Shown here: positions 8,368 to 17,597 of the stretch, one piece after another
Layout of the letters: the number at the start of each line of letters is the position of its first letter
How positions within the stretch are numbered: position 1 is the first letter of the stretch
Source of the DNA: UBA4722 sp044221135
Lineage (GTDB): Bacteria > Pseudomonadota > Gammaproteobacteria > DSM-16500
Reading direction: 5' to 3'
Assembly: GCA_044221135.1 (NCBI GenBank)
Contig: JBGAPT010000002.1
Span: 62,001-126,000 of the forward strand
DNA length: 64,000 nt
The notes under the pieces: model-generated
What the model was told of the DNA's origin: nothing
The model's input: the letters and a program-made list of their open reading frames with translations, nothing else
Databases searched by the model: none
Program-made: the position numbers and the translations under genes

Positions 8368-9573
8368 TCACAGAGCAAAACCTTCGCCTCTCGTTTTTAA
8401 CAAAAACACCAGCCCATCGCGATAAGCAGTCGATGTTTCACCTAACTGATCCAACAATTTGCCATATTCTAAATATGTAACCGCACTTTCTTCTAATGCT
8501 AAGCTCTCTTCAAAATAACTACGCGCTTTACCCCATAGCTGACAACGCACAGATAATCGCCCAAGCGTAAGCAAGAGTAATGCTTGATTAGGATAACGCG
8601 TTAACCAGCGCTCTGCTTGTGCTAATTGCTTGATAGGATCAATCGTATTTAACAATCCATACAGTTTAATAAGATCTGGATTCCAAGATTTCTTTAATGA
8701 TTTGTTAAGGAGTTCTACCACTTCTGCTGTTTCATTGGGATAAGATAATAATTGTTGCGCATAACAGCCCAGCAATTGTGGATCGTTTTGTAATTTACGA
8801 GGCATACTGTCCCACACCGCGCGTAACGAAACCAACCCTTCGGGAAAATCTGCAGTAGATGACTTCAATAGTTCAGCATATGTCTTTTGTTCAAGCAACG
8901 CCAATTGTTCGCTCGTGATCACTTTTGATTTATATAAATCAGGTAATAATTTTAATACATTTTGCCAATCACCTAAATGCACATACACTCGTTCTAATAA
9001 TTTAAGAACCAAAGCATGTCGTGGCGCTATTGTCTGCACATGATTCAGTGTTGCTAACGCTTGTTCTAATTGTCCTTGGTTAATTTGAAATTGAGCTTGT
9101 GTTAAACCTATAGCAACCTCTGCATGTCCAGTAACAGCTTGTGCACGGCGTAAATAAGTTTCTTGTCTGTCATAAGCCATTTGTTCATGCGCCGCTTTAG
9201 CCAGTGCGAGATAATTAATAAGCGGGGCATCCGATTGAGTAATACCTGCTTTTAAATAATTCTCCGCTTTTTTCCAATGGCCTTCGATTAACTCAATTAA
9301 GCCGTGATTCGTTTTACTATAAGATTGCGTTTTGCGACGCCATCGTAACCAATTACCCCAGCGGTAGAAAAAATTATCGATGCCATTCAGCAAATACCAA
9401 ATAAAATAAAATAAAGACAATAGTATTATTAAACTAAACAAAGCAAACCACAGCGGCATTTCAACTGACCACTGGCGATAAGAGAAAAAAGCCAAACCGG
9501 GATCTTTGGCAATGTATAAACCTAGCCAAACTGAAATAACTAAAACAAGCAACAACCCAATAAAACGCCGCAT
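8368..9573 (-). CDS. hemY: HemY family protein (heme biosynthesis-associated TPR membrane protein)
   Basis: 401 aa. Two N-terminal membrane helices (about 3-21 and 42-62) enclose a short loop and are followed by tetratricopeptide-like helical repeats, the HemY_N plus TPR plan of gammaproteobacterial HemY. Its exact role is unclear in the family, but it is always linked to hemC-hemD-hemX, as here, where it closes that cluster 26 nt after hemX. It is not the protoporphyrinogen oxidase called HemY in Gram-positives. Confidence 0.9.
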   Translation of the reverse strand: MRRFIGLLLVLVISVWLGLYIAKDPGLAFFSYRQWSVEMPLWFALFSLIILLSLFYFIWYLLNGIDNFFYRWGNWLRWRRKTQSYSKTNHGLIELIEGHWKKAENYLKAGITQSDAPLINYLALAKAAHEQMAYDRQETYLRRAQAVTGHAEVAIGLTQAQFQINQGQLEQALATLNHVQTIAPRHALVLKLLERVYVHLGDWQNVLKLLPDLYKSKVITSEQLALLEQKTYAELLKSSTADFPEGLVSLRAVWDSMPRKLQNDPQLLGCYAQQLLSYPNETAEVVELLNKSLKKSWNPDLIKLYGLLNTIDPIKQLAQAERWLTRYPNQALLLLTLGRLSVRCQLWGKARSYFEESLALEESAVTYLEYGKLLDQLGETSTAYRDGLVFLLKTRGEGFAL

Positions 9574-9599
9574 GAATTAAACTCCAATCGTGTAATGTA

Positions 9600-10619
9600 C
9601 TAAACTCCATTCAATGCTTGTAAGGTATTCATCACTGTTAGGGCAGGCGGATAAATATCGATTTTTTCTAACTGTGTCAAATCGCTCAGCACAGCACGAG
9701 TCACAGGTGCATCCAGTAAAAAATAGCGTTTAATCCATGCAGTGAGTTGTTGCAAACTGGTTTGATATACTGCAGGCTGTTGATGGAGTAATGCCCACAC
9801 TGCTTGGGCAAGCATCGAATGTACATTTTGATAAAGAAATACTTGTTGATCGGGCGTCATCAGCGGCATGGATCCATTTGGATTATAACGCACTACAACA
9901 ATATGCTGTAACGCTTGCCAGGCTACATAAAACCCGCGCTGCCAGCCAGTTTGTTTTTGTTCTGCAGCCGCTGTCAATTTTTGTTCTTGCACATTTTTTT
10001 GGTTCGCCTGCAAGGGTAATTGATCTAACTGATTATTTAATGCCGTTAACTTCATATATAAACCAGCTATATCTATTTGAGGCGCAGCTTGCAAATTGGC
10101 AATATCTGCTGCCATGGCTTTACGTATTTCTTCCATTTTTGGATTTACTATATGACTTATTTCTTGATCAGCCATCTTTAATAAAAAAACAGCAAGTGAA
10201 ATATTGCGTGAAAATAGCAAATTATCATTAGCCAATTTCACATAATAACGCGCTTCAGCTAACAGCCACTTCTCCTGATTGCCTTGTTTTTCTTGAGACA
10301 AATCAGTAATGTTTTGTTTTAAATTTTTAATGTCATCAACAGATTGCTGTGCTGTTTGTTGTGCTGCATGCTCCTCTTCTTTCAATACATTTAACTCAGA
10401 TTGCAATTGTTGTAACTGCTTTTGTGATTGAGCGGCAAGCGTAGTAAGCTGTATATTAGCAGACATTAAATACCAACAACTATAGCCGCCTGCCAATATC
10501 AATACGATGATAGAAAATGCCGAGCACAAAATTCCAATATTGAGCCAGGAAAAAGAAAAAACTTTTTTACTGTTAACAGGTTGTGATACTTCTATTTCAT
10601 CTACTTTGTCATCTGACAT
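9600..10619 (-). CDS. hemX: HemX-like membrane protein
   Basis: 339 aa. A short cytoplasmic N-terminus, one membrane helix near residues 28-51, a coiled coil from about 55 to 112 rich in Gln, Glu and Lys, and a periplasmic helical domain match gammaproteobacterial HemX. Older annotations call it a uroporphyrinogen-III methyltransferase, but it lacks the SAM-binding methylase fold. Its start overlaps the hemD stop by 19 nt, indicating translational coupling. Confidence 0.9.
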   Translation of the reverse strand: MSDDKVDEIEVSQPVNSKKVFSFSWLNIGILCSAFSIIVLILAGGYSCWYLMSANIQLTTLAAQSQKQLQQLQSELNVLKEEEHAAQQTAQQSVDDIKNLKQNITDLSQEKQGNQEKWLLAEARYYVKLANDNLLFSRNISLAVFLLKMADQEISHIVNPKMEEIRKAMAADIANLQAAPQIDIAGLYMKLTALNNQLDQLPLQANQKNVQEQKLTAAAEQKQTGWQRGFYVAWQALQHIVVVRYNPNGSMPLMTPDQQVFLYQNVHSMLAQAVWALLHQQPAVYQTSLQQLTAWIKRYFLLDAPVTRAVLSDLTQLEKIDIYPPALTVMNTLQALNGV

Positions 10620-11377
10620 ACATAATCCTTCAAAATAGCCATCATGGCAGGGTAGCTTGCATTTTTAGCTAATAAAACATTTTTAAATTCTAATTGTTTC
10701 GCTAACATTTGTATCCGTTCACTCACCACCACAATAGAAACTTGTTGTAAGTCTGCCCAGGCTGCTTGTAATAATATTTTTAAATTATATAAAATCTCAC
10801 CTGATGTGCAAAGAATGATATCAATCTCTTGTCGTTGCAGTAAACGAACATATTCACTCACATCAACGTATGGTAAGCAACGCTGATAAGCAATGATATT
10901 GGTTAACTGTGCACCACGCACTGTTAATGTCTCCGCCAAAAATTCTCGCCCGCTATCGCCGCATATCAAAGCAATTTTTTTACCTGCCAATTGCTGAAAA
11001 GCCGCCTCATTCAATAATCCTTCACTGCGCCAATCATCCGCAGGAGATGCATCTACAGGTAATTTAGCTTGACGCAACGCATCGGCAGTGCCACCGCCAA
11101 GCGCGGCAACTTTAACGACTGCGGGAAATTGAGGCCAATATTTTTGAATCATTTGGACGCTTTGGTAAACCGCTTGAGGGCTGATAAAAATAATCCAATC
11201 ATATTGATCTAATCGCTCAATACCTTGCATAAAAGCAGTCAAATCATTCGGTGGTTTAATTTCTATGGTAGGAAAATAAATGGGACGACCGCCTGCTGCA
11301 CGAATTTGATCACAAAGTACTTCACCTTGCGGCTTGGGACGCGTCACCATCACGGTCAATTCATTCAAATTTTGCAT
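10601..11377 (-). CDS. hemD: Uroporphyrinogen-III synthase
   Basis: Cyclises hydroxymethylbilane with inversion of ring D to uroporphyrinogen III. 258 aa from the ATG at 11377, chosen because AAGGAGAC lies 7 nt upstream; an in-frame ATG at 11395 has no such site. VTRPKPQGE near the N-terminus, IIFISPQAV, ALGGGTADAL and a Thr-Ser-Gly motif in the second lobe fit this poorly conserved two-lobed family. The place between hemC and hemX confirms it. Confidence 0.92.
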   Translation of the reverse strand: MQNLNELTVMVTRPKPQGEVLCDQIRAAGGRPIYFPTIEIKPPNDLTAFMQGIERLDQYDWIIFISPQAVYQSVQMIQKYWPQFPAVVKVAALGGGTADALRQAKLPVDASPADDWRSEGLLNEAAFQQLAGKKIALICGDSGREFLAETLTVRGAQLTNIIAYQRCLPYVDVSEYVRLLQRQEIDIILCTSGEILYNLKILLQAAWADLQQVSIVVVSERIQMLAKQLEFKNVLLAKNASYPAMMAILKDYVCQMTK

Positions 11378-11417
11378 TATATGTCTCCTTACCATTTACA
11401 TTTTTAATTCATTGCAC

Positions 11418-12353
11418 TTACAACCTGTCGCATGGAATCAATTTTAAAATTGCTTCCGCACCTTGTTGCACTAACTCTTTCGCAACAGCAATCCCTAACG
11501 CTTCGGCGATTTCCAGCTCGCCTGTTTGTTCAGCACGTAACAGCAGTGTGCCATCAGGATGAGCAACTAAGCCACGTAATATTATTTTTTTTTCTCTAAC
11601 CGTTGCATAGGCCGCAACCGGCACATGACAACCGCCACCTAAATACTTACACATAGCACGCTCTGCAATGACGCAGAGTGCACTCTCAGCATGATTAAGA
11701 GGCGCTATCAATGATTGTATTATCTTGTCTTCCGTACGGCATTCAATACCTAAAACACCTTGTCCGGCTGCGGGCAGAGATTGCTCAGGGCTTAAATAAG
11801 AACGAATACGATTTTGCAAATCAAGACGCTTCAAACCCGCTGCAGCAAGAATAATAGCTGCAAAGTCATTACGATCCAGGCAAGCCAAACGTGTATTGAT
11901 ATTACCTCGTAAATTTTCCAATTTAATATCAGGACGCGCCGCATAAAGCTGACTTTGTCTACGCAAGCTGGACGTCCCCACTTTCGCTTGCGCTGGCAAT
12001 TCATTTAAAAAAGTAAATTGATTCGAAATAAAAGCATCGCGCGGATCTTCTCGTTCGCACATGACCGGTAAACAAAGCCCAGGGGGAAGATCCATTGGCA
12101 CATCTTTCATCGAATGTACTGCAATATCTGCACGGCCATCAAGCAATGCTTCTTCTAATTCTTTAACAAATAATCCTTTGCCGCCCGCCTGAAGTAACGG
12201 AATTTCTGTGATTTGATCACCTGCAGTGGTGAGCCCTAACACTGTCACCTGAAGGTCAGGGTGAAAATGCTCTAAACGTGCTCTAACCCAATTTGCCTGC
12301 CAAAGCGCAAGAGGGCTTTCGCGTGTTGCAATCGTGAGCAGTGATCGAGTCAT
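11418..12353 (-). CDS. hemC: Porphobilinogen deaminase (hydroxymethylbilane synthase)
   Basis: Polymerises four porphobilinogens into hydroxymethylbilane. 311 aa. ATRESPLALWQA at the N-terminus, HSMKDVP (78-86) with the catalytic Asp, SSLRRQ (cofactor-binding arginines), LRGNINTR, and the dipyrromethane-attachment Cys in GGGCHVPVAAY (C242, the same number as in E. coli). First gene of the leftward hem unit, about 40 nt from hemD. Confidence 0.97.
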   Translation of the reverse strand: MTRSLLTIATRESPLALWQANWVRARLEHFHPDLQVTVLGLTTAGDQITEIPLLQAGGKGLFVKELEEALLDGRADIAVHSMKDVPMDLPPGLCLPVMCEREDPRDAFISNQFTFLNELPAQAKVGTSSLRRQSQLYAARPDIKLENLRGNINTRLACLDRNDFAAIILAAAGLKRLDLQNRIRSYLSPEQSLPAAGQGVLGIECRTEDKIIQSLIAPLNHAESALCVIAERAMCKYLGGGCHVPVAAYATVREKKIILRGLVAHPDGTLLLRAEQTGELEIAEALGIAVAKELVQQGAEAILKLIPCDRL

Positions 12354-12531
12354 GAGTTAACCTGCATAAGAGATATTCTCGCCTCAAGATGTGAAGCTAT
12401 CATTCTGAGTCGCTAGAACCGACAGCAAATCGTTCATTTCGCTCAAGATGATCAATCGCACCATTGGGGTGAATGAGTCTATTCTACCAGCTTCCCATGC
12501 AAAGTAGAAAAAATTTGAGTCCCTCACTGAT

Positions 12532-12560
12532 TTAAGTCACAATGACGCCTAGGATATACT
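12532..12560 (+). promoter_or_regulatory. Sigma-70-type promoter for the 12576-14137 genes
   Basis: TTAAGT at 12532-12537, a 17-nt spacer and TATACT at 12555-12560. The spacing is ideal. The start codon at 12576 is only 15 nt past the -10 box, so the leader would be very short unless translation begins further in. Confidence 0.45.
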
Positions 12561-12575
12561 GCAAGGATTAAGCCC

Positions 12576-13208
12576 ATGCCTCATTCAATACATGAACGTA
12601 ACAATACCATCTTCCACGAGATGATGTCACACCCCGCTTTATTTACCCATCCTCACCCTAAAAACGTCATCATCGTGGGTGATGAAGACAGCAACATATT
12701 ACATGAAGTCATAAAACATGACCATCTCGCTGAAATCGTTTTTATTAGCGAAAATAACGCTTCAAGCAAAGAAAAAAATCCAAATATCCGTTTTTACTCG
12801 AGCAACAAGACTGATTACTTCCATGAAATAGCGCCTCACTCTATAGATATCATCATACATGCAGCACAGCCCAGTGATGAACTGTTAAAAAAATTTTTCA
12901 CGCTCTTGCGCATGGATGGTATGTTAATCCAGCAAAGCACTTCTCCATTTGAGATGGTGACTGTGAAATCATTAGCAAATCAATTACGTCTTGCTGGATT
13001 TCATGATCAACAAATCCTTAATTTTCCTCAGCCGAGTTTTTCATCCGGTTGGCGATCAATCATCATGGCTACTAAACAAGCTGGCTTTAAACGCATACGA
13101 GAAAAAGCTATTTTTGCCAAGCCATTCAAAACGTATTATTATAATTTAGATACACATAAAGCATCGCTCGTATTGCCCGAATTCATGCGCGAAGAATGGG
13201 TCATTTAA
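12576..13208 (+). CDS. Degenerate spermidine synthase-like protein
   Basis: 210 aa, much shorter than SpeE (about 285). FHEMMSHPALFTHPHPKNV matches the start of the SpeE methyltransferase-like fold, and the C-terminal FKTYYYNLDTHKASLVLP matches its end. The aminopropyl-donor motif GGGDG reads GDEDS (35-39), and the catalytic D-x-T-D-P loop has become AAQPSDE. The N-terminal beta domain is missing. It is therefore probably not an active spermidine synthase; a structural, regulatory or changed role is possible. It leads ubiK and nudF in one direction. Confidence 0.65.
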   Translation: MPHSIHERNNTIFHEMMSHPALFTHPHPKNVIIVGDEDSNILHEVIKHDHLAEIVFISENNASSKEKNPNIRFYSSNKTDYFHEIAPHSIDIIIHAAQPSDELLKKFFTLLRMDGMLIQQSTSPFEMVTVKSLANQLRLAGFHDQQILNFPQPSFSSGWRSIIMATKQAGFKRIREKAIFAKPFKTYYYNLDTHKASLVLPEFMREEWVI

Positions 13209-13253
13209 TGTAACTACATGAGGAATATATTTAAAATTTTTCAGGAGACAAGC

Positions 13254-13511
13254 ATGACTATAAAAGATAAAGATTTCCTGAGTGATCTCACTAAACGTTT
13301 ATGCAATGCACTGCCTTCGCATTTACAAGAAATAAAAAAAGATATAGAAAAAAATTTTTGCGCTATCTTAGAGGGGACGTTTAATAAATTAGATTTAGTC
13401 ACCCGCAAAGAATTTGATGCTCAAACCAAAGTCCTGGCCCGCAGCCGAAAAAAAATTGAAGCCTTGGAAACCAGCATTAAAAAATTAGAAGACGCTTTAA
13501 AAGAGAAGTAA
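13254..13511 (+). CDS. ubiK: Ubiquinone biosynthesis accessory factor UbiK (BMFP/YqiC family)
   Basis: 85 aa from the ATG at 13254, chosen over an upstream ATG at 13218 because AGGAGAC precedes it by 4 nt. LTKRLCNALPSHLQEIKKDIEKN followed by the coiled-coil ending VTRKEFDAQTKVLARSRKKI is the BMFP family pattern. UbiK partners UbiJ in aerobic ubiquinone assembly and binds lipids. nudF follows after 5 nt. Confidence 0.88.
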   Translation: MTIKDKDFLSDLTKRLCNALPSHLQEIKKDIEKNFCAILEGTFNKLDLVTRKEFDAQTKVLARSRKKIEALETSIKKLEDALKEK

Positions 13512-13516
13512 GCATC

Positions 13517-14137
13517 ATGTCTAAGACCACTCCTTTTACTCGCAATGATTATACAGTTGAAAAAAGAGAAGTGCTGTTTCAAGGCGATTTTTTACGTCTT
13601 GCGCGCTACACGCTAAAGCACCGCTTATTTAATAGTCACTGGAGCAGCTCATTTAATTGCGAAGTATTAGAACGCAAATCCGCTGTTGCCATTTTACCTT
13701 ATGATCCTCTGCTAGACAGAGTCATTCTCATAGAACAATTTCGCCCTGGCGCATTAGCGGATCCCAACAGTCCCTGGCTTTTAGAAGTTCCTGCGGGCAT
13801 TTATAATGAAAATGAAAGCCCTGAAGAAGTTGCTTACCGTGAAATGATAGAAGAAACAGGTTGCGAAGTTTTGATGTTGCATCCTATTTTTGAATTTTTT
13901 GTGAGCCCGGGCGGCGCTAACGAATATCTTCATCTGTATTGCAGCAAAGTCGATGCACGCACTATTGAGGGGATCCATGGTCTTGCAGAAGAGAATGAAG
14001 ATATACGTGTTATTAATCTTTCAGCTGATGAGGCATTTTCCGAACTCTATTCAGGCCGTATCAAGACAGCCCCTGCATTGCTTTCTTTAATGTGGCTGCA
14101 GATACATCGAAAAAAATTACAAAATATGTGGTTATAA
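13517..14137 (+). CDS. nudF: ADP-ribose pyrophosphatase (Nudix)
   Basis: Splits ADP-ribose into AMP and ribose-5-phosphate. 206 aa, the NudF length. The Nudix box GX5EX7REUXEEXGU is complete at 94-116 (G, E at 100, REMIEETGC). A long N-terminal beta region with LIEQFRPGA precedes it, as in E. coli NudF. In E. coli the same gene also lies near parE, supporting the assignment. Confidence 0.92.
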   Translation: MSKTTPFTRNDYTVEKREVLFQGDFLRLARYTLKHRLFNSHWSSSFNCEVLERKSAVAILPYDPLLDRVILIEQFRPGALADPNSPWLLEVPAGIYNENESPEEVAYREMIEETGCEVLMLHPIFEFFVSPGGANEYLHLYCSKVDARTIEGIHGLAEENEDIRVINLSADEAFSELYSGRIKTAPALLSLMWLQIHRKKLQNMWL

Positions 14138-14162
14138 AGAAAGCGCTGTACTAGCAAGACGC

Positions 14163-15509
14163 CTATCGTACTATTCCTATTCTTCTAGCTACTGCTTGCA
14201 ATGATGACTCTTTTTTTGGAAATAACGAGTCACCCTTTAATGCGTCAGCCTGAAGAACTAGTTTTTTTACTGTACTGCGAGGCTTAAAGACGCTTTTTTT
14301 ATCATATCGCTTGTTTGCAAGCGCTGCTTGTAAAGTGGATTTAGATCCAGGTTCATCCAGTAAGTACGCTTGCGTCGCTTTTAAAACTGCTAATTGATCA
14401 TCTTTATAGGTTTTTGTTCCCGGCTTTTGTTTGTCTACTTGCATCTGAATTTCTATAATTTGCTTACCGATCTGTTCGAATAATGTGAGATGCTCTTTAG
14501 GGAGAAATTCTCTCTTATGATGAAATGACGGCATTTCGCTAATTATTTGTATCTTGCGCTCAAAATTACATATGGCGAGTACTACACGACCCTGATCTAG
14601 GCTTTTTTTGCCTTTTGTATAGCTCTTGAGAATTTCCATTTCATCTCTGATTAATTGGTTCCACGGTTGATTAGGCTGTTTCTCTAATAATTTCTCCAGC
14701 TCTGCAACACGAGCAGTAATGTTCGTATGTAATTGCATGAGCCCAAGTCGATTTAATTTATCCTTTGATGCTATAGCTATAAGGGGTTTTAGTACTACAT
14801 AAACAGGCCGTGATAGGAAAGGTTCCATATCTGCATCAAATGCTCTCAAAGCAGAGATTAACTGATCTTTAGTAGGGTCAGGCCCTATCAGCCCTAAGCT
14901 TCCTAAAAGTGACAATCTAAGTTTTTTTATTTGTTCTTTCTGCTCAGCAGACCCTTCATTCTCCAAATACGCTGAGCTTTGATAACGCTCCTGAATTTCC
15001 TTTTTTAACGCATCAACAGACAGTCTTGAAAAATTATATTTTTGCTGTTTAGCATGAGATGTCACGACAGAACGGGGTAAAGCACTCCTTTCTCTCTCAA
15101 CTATAGAAGAAGTCGGTTCTTTTTTTTCCGTCTGTCTTTTGTTTACATCCAAGTCCTGCGGAGTACTTACTTCAGCTTCAGATGCAAAGCCAGTAGCAGT
15201 GTTTTTTTCTTCAACTAAAGGAGGAGAGGGCCGTTCTTCTACATCCACGTCCTGTTGAAAAACCGTTCCAAAATTAAGCTCTCTAAATGTATAATATTTT
15301 TCTAGTAGCGTTATTAATTCATCTTTATTTTGGCTCTCTATTGCATTATCGAGATTCCGTATTTTATGATCTATCAGCTCACCAAGCGTAGGCTTCTCTT
15401 GTTTAAACTTCGGCGCAATCCTACGAAATTTTTCAACTTCATTTTCCAGCTCGGCAAAACTCATTTCTTTTAGATCTTTTTTTTCTGGTTGTCTTTGTGG
15501 TGTCAGCAT
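14163..15509 (-). CDS. Unknown 448-aa charged helical protein (candidate secreted effector)
   Basis: No family recognised. The sequence is rich in Lys, Glu and Gln and predicted mostly helical. An N-terminal block (1-90) rich in charged helices is followed by a low-complexity Pro/Ser/Thr/Glu linker (about 90-150), then a larger helical region ending in a basic tail. No signal peptide or membrane helix is seen. AGGAGAAGAG precedes the ATG, and a TATACT box lies about 40 nt upstream. It is inserted between nudF and parE. In Legionellales such lone, linker-containing proteins are often type IV effectors; that role here is inference only. Confidence 0.7.
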   Translation of the reverse strand: MLTPQRQPEKKDLKEMSFAELENEVEKFRRIAPKFKQEKPTLGELIDHKIRNLDNAIESQNKDELITLLEKYYTFRELNFGTVFQQDVDVEERPSPPLVEEKNTATGFASEAEVSTPQDLDVNKRQTEKKEPTSSIVERERSALPRSVVTSHAKQQKYNFSRLSVDALKKEIQERYQSSAYLENEGSAEQKEQIKKLRLSLLGSLGLIGPDPTKDQLISALRAFDADMEPFLSRPVYVVLKPLIAIASKDKLNRLGLMQLHTNITARVAELEKLLEKQPNQPWNQLIRDEMEILKSYTKGKKSLDQGRVVLAICNFERKIQIISEMPSFHHKREFLPKEHLTLFEQIGKQIIEIQMQVDKQKPGTKTYKDDQLAVLKATQAYLLDEPGSKSTLQAALANKRYDKKSVFKPRSTVKKLVLQADALKGDSLFPKKESSLQAVARRIGIVR

Positions 15510-15699
15510 CTTCTCTTCTCCTATTACTCGACTGCTTTCAGTATAGCAGCTACACTAACTATCGATTATTTTTATATAAATCAATTAGTTAAAAAAGCAG
15601 CTAATCACTATTCGCTTCGCACTGAACAAATGCACTTTACAACTACTTCATAACACTATATTTTCATTCACATCAGTGAAAAACGAGTAACAGGACCCC

Positions 15700-17595
15700 A
15701 TGAAAGCAACCCAATCTTATAATGCAGAATCTATTGAAGTGTTAAGCGGCCTTGAGCCTGTACGCCGACGTCCTGGAATGTATACGGATACGATCAATCC
15801 CAATCATCTGGCACGTGAAGCCATTGATAATAGTGTGGATGAAGCAGTAGAAGGCCATGCTAACGCCTTTCAAGTCACACTATATAAAGATGGTTCGCTT
15901 GAAGTCTCAGACAATGGCCGCGGTATGCCGGTGGATATGCATCCTGAAGAAGGCTTAACAGGCGTTGAATTAATTTTAACGAAATTACACAGTGGGGCGA
16001 AATTTTCCAATAAGCAATATCGTTTCTCGGGTGGCTTACATGGTGTAGGTATTTCAGTCGTCAATGCACTGTCTAAAAAACTCATTGTTACCATTAAGCG
16101 CAATGGCAATATCTATCAGATGCAATTCAAAGATGGCGAAAAAACATCAGAGCTTAAAATCATTGATACTGCTAATAAACGTGATACCGGCACCAGTATT
16201 CATTTTTGGCCTAATGAAAAATATTTTGATACGCCTAAATTTGCTATAGCAAAACTCAAATACACATTGCGTGCAAAAGCCGTTCTCTGCCCTGGACTGC
16301 ATGTATCTTTTCATGATGAAAATACCAATGAAACAGAAGAATGGCATTATGAAGCAGGCTTAAGCAATTACCTCGTAGAGTGCATTGGCAACGCTGAACG
16401 TATACCGGATGAACCGTTTGTAGGTTCCTTCGTTGGCAATCAGGAAACAGTGGATTGGGCAGCTATTTGGTTACCCGATGCCAGTGAAATAGTCAGCGAA
16501 AGTTATGTTAATTTAATTCCTACGCCACAAGGCGGCACGCATGTGAATGGTTTTCGATTAGGTTTACTCGAAGCGCTACGGGATTTTTGTGAATTCCGTA
16601 ATTTACTGCCCCGCGGCATCAAGCTTGCGCCTGAAGATGTATGGGATAAATGCGCGCATATTCTTTCCGTTAAATTACATGAACCCCAATTTTCTGGACA
16701 AACGAAAGAACGCTTATCTTCGCGCGAATGCGCCAGTTTCGTCTCAGGTGTAGTGAAAGATGCATTGAGTCTTTGGTTAAATCAGCATGTCAGTGTAGGT
16801 GAAGCATTAGCGGCACTCGCCATTGAAAATGCACAGCGCCGTATTAAAGCCGCGCAAACAGTTGTCCGTAAAAAAATTACGAGCGGTCCTGCTTTACCTG
16901 GCAAACTTGTTGATTGCTCCGAACAAGATATTCATCGTACTGAATTATTTTTAGTAGAAGGTGATTCTGCAGGAGGCTCTGCAAAACAAGCGCGTAACAG
17001 AGAATTTCAAGCAATCATGCCCTTACGTGGAAAAATATTAAATACATGGGAAGTAGATTCAGATCAAGTGTTAGCTTCGCAAGAAGTACATGATATTTCT
17101 ATAGCACTCGGCATGGAACCGGGTGTGAATGATTTGAAAGGATTGCGTTATGGCAAGATTTGTATATTAGCTGATGCAGATTCTGACGGCTCACACATTG
17201 CAACATTACTCTGTGCGTTATTTTTAAAACATTTTCGTCCGTTAGTTGCAGCTGGGCATGTTTATATCGCCATGCCGCCGCTTTTTCGTATTGATCATGG
17301 CAAAGATATTTATTACGCGCTAGATGAAGCAGAAAAACAAGGCATACTGGACCGTATTGCTGCCGAACATAAAAAAGGTAAAGTGAATACGATCCGCTTC
17401 AAAGGATTGGGGGAAATGAATCCTTTGCAATTGCGTGAAACTACCATGGATCCCAATACACGTCGTTTAGTACAACTCACCATCGCGCCCCATGACAAAA
17501 CCGATCATATGCTAGATATGCTACTTGCAAAAAAGCGCGCCCATGATCGCAAAAATTGGCTGGAAAGCAAAGGTCACATAGCAGAGGTTCTTTAA
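15700..17595 (+). CDS. parE: DNA topoisomerase IV subunit B
   Basis: ATPase subunit of topoisomerase IV, which decatenates daughter chromosomes. 631 aa, collinear with E. coli ParE. RRRPGMYTDT, DNSVDEAVEGHA, DNGRGMPVD and GGLHGVGISVVNALS form the GHKL ATPase site. The TOPRIM domain shows LVEGDSAGGSAKQARNR and LADADSDGSH, and a C-terminal KGLGEMNPLQLRETTMDPNTR completes it. ParE rather than GyrB, because the insertion typical of GyrB is absent and parC follows after 2 nt. Confidence 0.97.
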   Translation: MKATQSYNAESIEVLSGLEPVRRRPGMYTDTINPNHLAREAIDNSVDEAVEGHANAFQVTLYKDGSLEVSDNGRGMPVDMHPEEGLTGVELILTKLHSGAKFSNKQYRFSGGLHGVGISVVNALSKKLIVTIKRNGNIYQMQFKDGEKTSELKIIDTANKRDTGTSIHFWPNEKYFDTPKFAIAKLKYTLRAKAVLCPGLHVSFHDENTNETEEWHYEAGLSNYLVECIGNAERIPDEPFVGSFVGNQETVDWAAIWLPDASEIVSESYVNLIPTPQGGTHVNGFRLGLLEALRDFCEFRNLLPRGIKLAPEDVWDKCAHILSVKLHEPQFSGQTKERLSSRECASFVSGVVKDALSLWLNQHVSVGEALAALAIENAQRRIKAAQTVVRKKITSGPALPGKLVDCSEQDIHRTELFLVEGDSAGGSAKQARNREFQAIMPLRGKILNTWEVDSDQVLASQEVHDISIALGMEPGVNDLKGLRYGKICILADADSDGSHIATLLCALFLKHFRPLVAAGHVYIAMPPLFRIDHGKDIYYALDEAEKQGILDRIAAEHKKGKVNTIRFKGLGEMNPLQLRETTMDPNTRRLVQLTIAPHDKTDHMLDMLLAKKRAHDRKNWLESKGHIAEVL

Positions 17596-17597
17596 GA

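Noticed and set aside
13218..13253. Upstream start for ubiK
   Set aside because: No ribosome site precedes it, while AGGAGAC stands directly before the ATG at 13254.
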